From assembly GCA_035353175.1 (NCBI GenBank), contig DAOPZC010000008.1, positions 1-64,000 of the forward strand: a DNA stretch of 64,000 nt, read 5' to 3'. The position numbers and the translations under genes were made by a program. The notes under the pieces are model-generated. The model was not told where the DNA came from. It saw only the letters and a list, made by a program, of their open reading frames with translations, and searched no databases. Positions within the stretch are counted from its first letter, which is position 1; each line of letters opens with the position of its first letter. The stretch comes from DAOPZC01 sp035353175. GTDB taxonomy: Bacteria; Verrucomicrobiota; Kiritimatiellia; RFP12; UBA1067. Below, in pieces: positions 16,226 through 23,218 of this stretch.

Positions 16226-18358
16226 ATGAAACGAGTGCTGGGTATCGCAAGTCTTCTTTGGACGTTGTCCGCTGGCCTGTGTTCTGCGGAAGGGCTGACG
16301 CTGCACGTGTCGCCGCTGGGGCGGGACTGCTGGAGCGGGACGCTCGCGGCACCGAACGCGGTGAAGACGGATGGACCGCTCGCCTCCATGGCCGGCGCGC
16401 GCGACGAACTGCGGCGCCTACGGGCGGGCGGGCGCCTGCGGGCGGGCGAAGTGACGGTGCTCTTCCAGCGGGGCCGCTATGAGCAGACCGCGCCGTGTGT
16501 GTTTACGGCCGAGGATTCCGGAACGGCCGAAACGCCAGTCGTGTTTAAGGCGGCACCGGGCGCCGAGGTGCGCATCACGGGCGGGGTGGCGCTCTGGCAG
16601 ATGCGGACGCTCGCCGACACCAATGTCCTGCGGCGGCTGCCCGAGGCCGCGCGCGGCAAAGTCCAGGTGATCTCGCTGCCGGCGCAGGGGCTTTACGATT
16701 ACGGCGTGGAGCCGGTCGGCTCGTCTGCCGCGCCGGCCTCCGGCCTCCAGCTGGTCTACGGGGGCGAGGCGATGACGCTCGCGCGCTGGCCGAATGAAGG
16801 CTACGTCAACATCGTGGACCTTCCAGGCGGCAAGAGCGGCAACACCTTCACTTACGCCGAAGAGAACCCCTCGCGCTGGGCCGAGGAATCGGATCCGCGC
16901 GGCCAGGGCTACTGGGCGCACGACTGGGCTGCGTGCGCGATCGCCTTCGAGCGGATCGACCCGGCGACCAAGACGATCACGCAGCGGGTGCCGGGCAGCA
17001 ACTACGGGTTCCGCAAGGGCGGCTTCTGGTACGGCTACAACCTGCTGTGCGAGCTCGACCGGCCGGGAGAGTACTATCTGGACCGCCTGACGGGCCGACT
17101 CTACTTCTGGCCGCCGGAGAAGCCCGCGAACACGCGCGCGGAGGTGACCGTCGGCGTGCGGCTGCTGCAGCTGGAGAACGCCAGCCACCTGCAGTTCCGC
17201 GGCCTGACCTTTGAGAGCTGCCGCGGTACGGCCGTCTCGATCAGCAAGGGCGGGTTCGTGACGGTCGCGGGCTGCACGCTGCGCAACATCGGCCACAAGG
17301 CGGTGGAGGTCCGTGACGGCCAGCCGCACCGTATCGCGGGGTGCGAAATGTCCGGACTGGGCGACGGCGGCATCGCGTCGTGGGCGGGCGACGAGAAGAC
17401 GCTGGCGCACTGCGGCCACGTGTTCGACAATAACCACATTTACGACTACGCGCGGTTCAGCCAGACCTATGGCGCGGCGATCCAGATCGGCGGCTGCGGC
17501 CACACCGTGACGCACAACCTGATCCACGACGGGCCCCACGTGGCGGTACTCTTCGGCGGCCGCGAGAATGTGATGGCCTTCAACGAGGTGCACAGCGTGT
17601 GTCTGACCTCGGGCGAGATGGGGGCCTTCTACACGGGCCGCAACTGGACGCTGGTCGGCAACGTGCTGACCGGCAACTACATCCACGACATCTACAACCC
17701 GCGCCAGCAGCGCAACCGCGCGATCATGCTCGACGACGGCGCGGCGGGCATCACCATGACCAGCAACTTGATCGTGCGAGTGGCCGAGGGCATCTCGCTC
17801 TCCGCCATCGGCAACGCGATCGACAACAACGTGTTTGTGCAATGTTTCCCCGCGATCTCCGGCTGGCAGACGTGGGACAAGCCAGAGGACTACCACAACG
17901 AGCGCGGCTACACGCACAAGCAGCTGGTAGACATCTTGACGTCGGTGCCGGTAGACGATCCGCCGTGGAAAGCGCGCTATCCTTGGCTGGCGATGGTGCG
18001 CGATGCGGTCCGGGGCAAGGTCGCCGTGCGCGACCCCGCCACGCGGACGAGGGTCGAACATAACGTGGCCTGGGCTGGTGCGCAGGAGTGGATGGTGCAC
18101 GCCAAGAACTATCCGCGCTCGGAGAAGACCTGGCTGATCGGGGAGAGCAACCTGTCGGGAACGGATCCGCTTTTCGCGGATGCCGCGAAAGACGACTACC
18201 ACCTGAAGCCGCAATCGCCCGCCTTCAAGACGGGCTTCAAGCCGCTGCCGATCGAGCAGATGGGCCTCTACGCCAGCCCCGAGCGCGCGGTCTGGCCGGT
18301 CAAGCACGCGATGAGCGCCGTCTGCACCAATCTGATCTGTTCCCCTCATTCCAAGTAG
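16226..18358 (+). CDS. secreted right-handed parallel beta-helix protein
   Basis: A 710-aa protein with signal peptide MKRVLGIASLLWTLSAGLCSA. The opening LHVSPLGRDCWSGTL...GPLASMAGARDELRRLR is typical of pectate-lyase-superfamily beta-helix proteins. Helical coils run from about residue 310 to 560 with repeated NNxI/NxIHD turns (NNHIYDYARF, HNLIHDG, ENVMAFNEVH, GNYIHDIYN, SNLIVRV, NNVFVQC). The family contains lyases, hydrolases and epimerases; no catalytic set can be assigned. The ATG at 16226 follows GGGAGGGG with correct spacing, and the open frame upstream of it is a shadow of the previous gene. It probably ends the 13511-18358 transcript. Confidence 0.83.
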   Translation: MKRVLGIASLLWTLSAGLCSAEGLTLHVSPLGRDCWSGTLAAPNAVKTDGPLASMAGARDELRRLRAGGRLRAGEVTVLFQRGRYEQTAPCVFTAEDSGTAETPVVFKAAPGAEVRITGGVALWQMRTLADTNVLRRLPEAARGKVQVISLPAQGLYDYGVEPVGSSAAPASGLQLVYGGEAMTLARWPNEGYVNIVDLPGGKSGNTFTYAEENPSRWAEESDPRGQGYWAHDWAACAIAFERIDPATKTITQRVPGSNYGFRKGGFWYGYNLLCELDRPGEYYLDRLTGRLYFWPPEKPANTRAEVTVGVRLLQLENASHLQFRGLTFESCRGTAVSISKGGFVTVAGCTLRNIGHKAVEVRDGQPHRIAGCEMSGLGDGGIASWAGDEKTLAHCGHVFDNNHIYDYARFSQTYGAAIQIGGCGHTVTHNLIHDGPHVAVLFGGRENVMAFNEVHSVCLTSGEMGAFYTGRNWTLVGNVLTGNYIHDIYNPRQQRNRAIMLDDGAAGITMTSNLIVRVAEGISLSAIGNAIDNNVFVQCFPAISGWQTWDKPEDYHNERGYTHKQLVDILTSVPVDDPPWKARYPWLAMVRDAVRGKVAVRDPATRTRVEHNVAWAGAQEWMVHAKNYPRSEKTWLIGESNLSGTDPLFADAAKDDYHLKPQSPAFKTGFKPLPIEQMGLYASPERAVWPVKHAMSAVCTNLICSPHSK

Positions 18359-18402
18359 GATGCCGTGATGCGTCGCGCAGATTTCTGAACGCTGAGGTCG
18401 CC

Positions 18403-18431
18403 TTGCTTTGTCCCCGCCGCTCTGGCATACT
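18403..18431 (+). promoter_or_regulatory. sigma-70-type promoter
   Basis: TTGCTT (18403-18408), a 17-bp spacer and CATACT (18426-18431) lie about 70 nt before the ATG at 18502. It would separate the methyltransferase gene from the secreted-enzyme block. Confidence 0.55.
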
Positions 18432-18501
18432 CGCGTCAAACAAGGTGCGGCGGAAGTGGCGGCTGCAGAATGTTGGTGGACATTGGTGTGCGGAGCGAAT
18501 T

Positions 18502-19233
18502 ATGAGTGACTGTGATACGGATCAACACGTTCAACGGGGCGCGGCGGGAAAAGCAGAGACACTTTGCGGATGGCTGTTTCACGGCGTGACGGTGGCGGCC
18601 GTGTTCGTCATCCTGATACCGCTGGCGCTTTACGCGTTCATCCCCCCGTTCGTCGGCAAGGCCATCGGCGTGGCCGCATTTCTCGCCGCCTGCCTGGAAC
18701 GATGCTGGGCGATGTATTTGCGTCAGGGCTTGGCGCGTGCCTGCGACGGGGCCGGGCGCGACTGGACCGCGATCGTCGTGGGTTACGCGTATGCGCTCAC
18801 CTTCGGTTGCGCCATGGCCGAATTTCTCCTGAACAGGCGGTTTCCCGCTGCCGGCGTTGTTGTGGCGGGAGCTCTGGTGTATGGTGCGGGCGTAGGGCTG
18901 CGGTATTGGGCCTTTTACACGTTGCAGCAGCAGTGGCATGTTGACGTCTCCGACACGGAGGGGCCGCGTCATCTCGTGCGGGAGGGCGTCTATCGCCTGA
19001 TTCGGCATCCGCTTTATCTGGGCGCATGCCTTGAGGTGGTCGGTCTTCCGGCGTTCATGGGCGCATGGGGCGCGATGCTGGTTGGCGCCGTGCTGTTCAT
19101 TCCGTTCGAGATCGCGCGTGCCTGCTACGAGGAACGTTTTCTCTGCCAGATGTTCGGCGGCGACTATCGGCGCTACATGGAAGAGGTCTGGGGTTTTTTC
19201 CCGCTGCCCTTCACCCCGGCGAGGAAGCGCTGA
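18502..19233 (+). CDS. integral-membrane methyltransferase-like protein (ICMT/PEMT superfamily)
   Basis: A 243-aa protein with about five or six membrane segments. The C-terminal signature GPRHLVREGVYRLIRHPLYLG, then EERFLCQMFGGDYRRYMEEV, is diagnostic of the isoprenylcysteine carboxyl methyltransferase / phospholipid methyltransferase superfamily, which uses S-adenosylmethionine at the membrane. The bacterial substrate is usually unknown; a lipid is likeliest. The ATG at 18502 has GGAG 6 nt upstream. Its 3' end overlaps the convergent receiver-kinase gene by 23 nt (19211-19233). Confidence 0.82.
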   Translation: MSDCDTDQHVQRGAAGKAETLCGWLFHGVTVAAVFVILIPLALYAFIPPFVGKAIGVAAFLAACLERCWAMYLRQGLARACDGAGRDWTAIVVGYAYALTFGCAMAEFLLNRRFPAAGVVVAGALVYGAGVGLRYWAFYTLQQQWHVDVSDTEGPRHLVREGVYRLIRHPLYLGACLEVVGLPAFMGAWGAMLVGAVLFIPFEIARACYEERFLCQMFGGDYRRYMEEVWGFFPLPFTPARKR

Positions 19234-20395
19234 CCGGCTGCCTTTGCAGGTGCAGCGTGAACGTGGATCCTTGATTCACGACGCTCTCGACGGTTATCTT
19301 GCCCCCGTGGCTCTGGGCGATTTTCTGCGAGATGAACAGGCCGAGGCCCATGCCGCCGATCGAACGGCGTGTCGTGAAATCGGGCGAGAAGATGGTCTGC
19401 AAATTCTCTTCGGGGATGCCGCAGCCGTTGTCGGCAACGCTGACGCGGAGCCAAGACGGGTGGACCTCGGAACGGATCCTGATCCGCTTGTCCACTGGAG
19501 GAAGCGCGTGGATCGCGTTCTGGATCAGGTTGACGAGAACACGCTCGAGCTGCACGCGGTCGCCGAACATTTCGGCCTCGTCGCCAGAGCATTCGAGCGT
19601 CACCTGAGCGTGTGCGGCGTCTGTTGCAGGTCGGCAATCTTGCTCGCAGTTCTGCACGAACTCGTGAAACCGGAACAGCGTTTGGTGCTGGGGAGCCTTC
19701 CTGATCAGCCGCTGCCACGTGTCGAGCAGGTCGACGCAGCGGTGCATCGCGTTATCGAGCATGTCGAGATAGTCGTCGGCGTCCGGCGAGATTTCGGACG
19801 GCCGCTTCTTCAGGTCGTCGATCTCTTCCCGCAGCAGGCTTGAGGCGGAGGTGACCATGGTGACCAGATTGCGGAGGTCATGGATGAACTCCGCGGAGGA
19901 CTGCCCGAGCTCGGTCAGCAGCTCTTTTTCCTGAAGGTCACAGATGCGGCGGTTCAGCGACAGCGCGTCCGAAAGAAGCCTGCTGCGCTTGCGGCGAAGG
20001 CGGGCGTGTTCGACGTGGCGCTTGACCACGGCACGCATTTCGGAAGCGTCGAACGGTTTCTCCATGTAGTCGTTCGCCTCAAAACGGATCGCCTCTTGCG
20101 CGGTCCCTAGTGCTGCGAATCCGGTCAACATGATCACGGACAAGTCCGCATTGATCTTGCGGATTTCGCGAAGCCCGTCGATCCCGTTGCGCCCGGGCAT
20201 GCGGATGTCCATGATCACGACGTCCGGCATGTGTTCGCGAACCAGATCGAGCCCGCGGTCGACCGAGTCCGCGCACAGCACGCGGTACTCTTCCTTGAGA
20301 AGAAAGCGCAGGCTTTCACGGGGGCCCAGCTCATCGTCGATCACCAGCACCGCGGGGCGTGGGTCGTAGGGATCAAATGGGATCGTGGATGTCAT
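19211..20395 (-). CDS. cytoplasmic receiver-histidine kinase protein (REC first)
   Basis: A 394-aa soluble signalling protein. Residues about 15-130 are a receiver domain (VLVIDDELGPRES, phosphoacceptor Asp63 in VIMDIRMPG, Lys in YMEKPFD). A helical linker leads to a kinase core with FIHDLRNLV (His172) and an ATPase domain with N-box NLIQNAIHAL, G1 DNGCGIPEE and G2 GGMGLGLFIS. The order is reversed relative to hybrid kinases and no membrane segment exists, so it probably acts downstream of another kinase. Its receiver closely resembles that of the activator at 27730. The start at 20395 is fixed by AAGGAGG 7 nt upstream. It lies 63 nt after fadL and is probably in the same transcript. Confidence 0.86.
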   Translation of the reverse strand: MTSTIPFDPYDPRPAVLVIDDELGPRESLRFLLKEEYRVLCADSVDRGLDLVREHMPDVVIMDIRMPGRNGIDGLREIRKINADLSVIMLTGFAALGTAQEAIRFEANDYMEKPFDASEMRAVVKRHVEHARLRRKRSRLLSDALSLNRRICDLQEKELLTELGQSSAEFIHDLRNLVTMVTSASSLLREEIDDLKKRPSEISPDADDYLDMLDNAMHRCVDLLDTWQRLIRKAPQHQTLFRFHEFVQNCEQDCRPATDAAHAQVTLECSGDEAEMFGDRVQLERVLVNLIQNAIHALPPVDKRIRIRSEVHPSWLRVSVADNGCGIPEENLQTIFSPDFTTRRSIGGMGLGLFISQKIAQSHGGKITVESVVNQGSTFTLHLQRQPVSASSPG

Positions 20396-20458
20396 GCAGC
20401 AGCCTCCTTGGAACGTTTGTGACTCGAAGGAGACCGTCCATCGGGCGGTCAACGGTGT

Positions 20459-21682
20459 TTAGAAATTGTAGGTGTAAGACAGCGCAATCAGGTGGCCTTC
20501 GAACTCATACGTGCCGGCGTAAAGGGCGTTCTCGGAGACGCTGATGTCGCGGTCGTTAAAGATGCCGATGGCGTAGGCCAGATCGACGGCGTGAGCGCCG
20601 GAATGATAGCCCAGGCCTGCGCTCACGACCGACTGGTCAACGTCCAGTGCGGAGGGGGCGAAGGTCTCGTCGGGAATCGGGCTTTGCAGGTAAAGGTATC
20701 CTGCGCGTAGCGTCCATTCGGGTGCGACGCGCCACTCCGGGCCGATGCCGAAAGTCCACGTGTCGTTCCAGTTCTGGGGTGCGTCGGCGAGGCCCAGCGT
20801 GCTGGCCAACGCGCTGTTCTCGCCGGCATCGATGGACATTGTCTTGTAGCGTGAGTATTCTAGCCATTCGACCTTGGCCTCGACCCGGACCGTCTCTGTG
20901 ATCTGGATGCCGTATCCCAAGGCAATGATCGTCGGATACTTGAAGGTCGTTTCCAGGTCGCTTTCCGCCGCCGAAGCCGGGAAAGGCGGCGATGCGATGT
21001 TGACGGTCTCCATCTCTCCCTCGTACTTCAGGTCGAACGGGGCCTTGTACGTGAGGGCAAGGCGCTGGCGCTCCGTGAGGCGCCACGTGATGCCCGCATT
21101 ACCGCCCACCGCCCAGCCATCCGCGTCGGCCGAGACTTTGGATCCGGATGCGTACGGCAGGTATTGGCGAAACTGCAGACGGCCGTAGTAGGCATCCAGT
21201 CCGGCTCCGACCGAGACCGAATCAGAAATGCGCCAGGACAAGGAGGGGGATGCATCGATCACCGACATCTCGGAGGAGAGCGCGTAGGCGCCATCTGAAT
21301 CCCAACGTGTTTTTCGTCCATAGGGGACATGCAGGCCGAAGCCCAGCGCGAGATCGGTCTGCTCGTCGTTCTTGTGCAGGGGCCATGCCAGTGCAAAGGC
21401 CGGCAGCAGGGCCCATGGCCGCTCCGTTTCCGTCTGTCCGTATTGTCCGTCGTAATCCGCATGGCTATAGCCGACCAGCGAGGAAAGCTGAACCTCCCGA
21501 GAAGGCACGTCGACAAGATTGGCCGGGTTGTAGAAGACGGCCGACGCGTCATCGACCCAGACGATGTGGTTTCCTGCCTTTCCCAATGCGGTGGCGGTAT
21601 CGGGGGGATTGCGGAATCCGTCCGCAGTCGCCGAAAGACCGATCCCTGCCAGAATCCCCAAAAAACAGCCTCTTCTTGTCAT
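20459..21682 (-). CDS. FadL/OmpP1-like outer-membrane channel
   Basis: A 407-aa outer-membrane beta-barrel predicted to pass hydrophobic molecules such as long-chain fatty acids or aromatic hydrocarbons. Seen: an N-terminal signal, the FadL-like opening GFRNPPDTATALGKAG...DDASAVFYNPANL (the NPA motif of the N-terminal hatch), many amphipathic strands, and a terminal Phe (LIALSYTYNF) as required for BAM insertion. Length is normal for the family. It is preceded by a candidate sigma-54 promoter (21750-21766) and followed by the receiver-kinase gene. The divergent neighbour is a ketoacyl synthase, which fits a lipid-related role. Confidence 0.85.
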   Translation of the reverse strand: MTRRGCFLGILAGIGLSATADGFRNPPDTATALGKAGNHIVWVDDASAVFYNPANLVDVPSREVQLSSLVGYSHADYDGQYGQTETERPWALLPAFALAWPLHKNDEQTDLALGFGLHVPYGRKTRWDSDGAYALSSEMSVIDASPSLSWRISDSVSVGAGLDAYYGRLQFRQYLPYASGSKVSADADGWAVGGNAGITWRLTERQRLALTYKAPFDLKYEGEMETVNIASPPFPASAAESDLETTFKYPTIIALGYGIQITETVRVEAKVEWLEYSRYKTMSIDAGENSALASTLGLADAPQNWNDTWTFGIGPEWRVAPEWTLRAGYLYLQSPIPDETFAPSALDVDQSVVSAGLGYHSGAHAVDLAYAIGIFNDRDISVSENALYAGTYEFEGHLIALSYTYNF

Positions 21683-21749
21683 AGTCTTGGTCTACCTTAT
21701 CGTGGTATCGATTGCACATTCTTGAACGAAAACGGCATTTCAACAGTTC

Positions 21750-21766
21750 AAGCACCATTTGTGCCA
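21750..21766 (-). promoter_or_regulatory. sigma-54 (-24/-12) promoter for the fadL-like gene
   Basis: On the minus strand the sequence TGGCACAAATGGTGCT has the invariant GG and GC exactly 10 nt apart and a perfect -24 TGGCAC. The start codon is about 68 nt downstream. A sigma-54 activator is encoded at 27730, and candidate enhancer sites lie upstream. Confidence 0.72.
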
Positions 21767-21812
21767 TTTCACCCGTGACGCGTTTTCGCGTTACCGAAAA
21801 AGAAAATCACCG

Positions 21813-21914
21813 ATTTAAAAATGAAAGGCTGCGCGTATCCGGCCACGTGCGTTCAAAAATGAACGGAGTTCGGCGCGGAGGTTCGCGGATCGTCCGCCCC
21901 GTACATTTTTGAAC
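21813..21914. promoter_or_regulatory. inverted-repeat sites in the fadL / ketoacyl-synthase intergenic region
   Basis: GTTCA-AAAA-TGAAC (21851-21864) is a perfect 5-bp inverted repeat. A near-copy in the opposite orientation lies at 21901-21914, exactly 50 bp on, and a weaker copy (ATTTAAAAATGAAA) at 21813-21826. They sit about 47-150 bp upstream of the sigma-54 promoter, the usual distance for activator enhancer sites, and could also affect the plus-strand operon. Confidence 0.55.
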
Positions 21915-21964
21915 TTTCGGGTGGACACTGGACGGGATCAGGTGCGAAACTATCAGGCGGCATC

Positions 21965-23218
21965 ATGAGTGCGCATGATCATAAAGATGAGCGTCGTGCG
22001 GTCGTCACGGGAATTGGGGTCGTGGCGGCCAACGGTATTGGCGTTGAGGCGTTCTGGCGGACGGTCAAAGCCGGTGTTTCCGGCGCCGGTCCGATCACGT
22101 TGTTCGACGCCAGCAAGCTTCCGAATCGCATCGCCGCGGAGGTGAAGGGGTTCGATCCCAAAAGCCTGTTCGCGGCCTCCGTGAAGTGGAAGCGCATGGC
22201 GCGGCATACGCAGTTTGCCATGGCGGCTTTGGACATGGCTTTGGCCGACGCCGCGTTGGGCGATTGTCTGGCCGAGGCGACGCGTCCGGTCTGTGTGACG
22301 ATGGGGGTGAGTACCAGCGCGATCGAAGTGGTCGAAAGCGCAGCCAACAGCGTGTGGAAGGGGGATGAGGCCCGCCTTCGGCCGTGGCTGGTGTGGGCTT
22401 CACAGCCGCATGCCGTTACCACTACGCTTTCCGAGCAGGTTGGGAAGCAGGTCGCTTTCCAGACCGTCTCCACCGCCTGCAAAGCCGGGGCGGATGCCGT
22501 GCTGAGCGCGGTCTCCTCGATCCGTGAGGGGCGTGCCGAGATCGCGATCGCGGGCGGAGCCGATGCGCCCATCACCGCGTCCACCTGTGCCGCCTTCAGC
22601 GCCGGGCGCTTGCTTTCGGGCCGCAACGACGACCCCCTGCACGCCAGCCGTCCCTTTGACCGCGACCGCGACGGGGGCGTGTTGGGCGAAGGCGCCGGCG
22701 TTCTCGTGCTGGAGAGTTTGGCTCACGCGCGGGCCCGCGGCGCCCGCATCTGGATGGAGGTCTGCGGCGGCGCCTCTTGCCCCGACGCGTTCGGCACGCA
22801 GGCGGCGGACGGTCTGGGGGCCTGTATGACCCTTGCGCTCGCCAACTCGCGGCTGAGCGGCAGCGCCATTGACTACGTCTGTGCACACGGCCCGAGCGAC
22901 CCGGTGATCGATCGTGTCGAAACCGCCATGATCCGCAGCACGCTGGGTCGCCACGCCAACCGCATTCCGGTCTCCTCGATCAAAGGCGTCACCGGCAATC
23001 CGCTCGCGGCGGCCGGCCCGATGGAACTGATCGCTTGCGCGCTGGCCTTGCGCGATGCCATAATCCCGCCGACCGCCAACTACGAGACGCCGGATCCCGC
23101 GTGCGACCTTGACTATGTCCCCCAAGCCCGCCGGACGCGGTTTGAACACGCGCTCGTTAACGTTCACGGCATGGGTGGCGGCAACACCACCCTCATCGTC
23201 CGCGCGCCCCCGTCATGA
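21965..23218 (+). CDS. beta-ketoacyl-ACP synthase-like protein (FabF family) with Cys-His-Asn active site
   Basis: A 417-aa condensing enzyme of the KAS I/II type, normal in length, expected to be cytosolic. The N-terminus RRAVVTGIGVVAANG is canonical. The nucleophile is Cys172 (VSTACKAGADA) and the first His is His308 (VCAHGPSDPVID). The position of the second His, normally in TGHxxGAAG, is Asn345 (TGNPLAAAG). FabF-type enzymes use Cys-His-His; Cys-His-Asn is the triad of FabH-type enzymes. The Gly-rich tail GMGGGNTTLIV is intact. It overlaps the next kinase gene by 4 nt (ATGA), tying it to the signalling operon. It may make a specialised acyl product or serve in regulation; function is not determined. 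Confidence 0.85.
   Translation: MSAHDHKDERRAVVTGIGVVAANGIGVEAFWRTVKAGVSGAGPITLFDASKLPNRIAAEVKGFDPKSLFAASVKWKRMARHTQFAMAALDMALADAALGDCLAEATRPVCVTMGVSTSAIEVVESAANSVWKGDEARLRPWLVWASQPHAVTTTLSEQVGKQVAFQTVSTACKAGADAVLSAVSSIREGRAEIAIAGGADAPITASTCAAFSAGRLLSGRNDDPLHASRPFDRDRDGGVLGEGAGVLVLESLAHARARGARIWMEVCGGASCPDAFGTQAADGLGACMTLALANSRLSGSAIDYVCAHGPSDPVIDRVETAMIRSTLGRHANRIPVSSIKGVTGNPLAAAGPMELIACALALRDAIIPPTANYETPDPACDLDYVPQARRTRFEHALVNVHGMGGGNTTLIVRAPPS

Noticed and set aside
21700..21716. Possible sigma-54 site TGGTATCGATTGCA on the plus strand
   Set aside because: GG and GC are 8 nt apart rather than 10, and the direction does not suit a nearby gene start.
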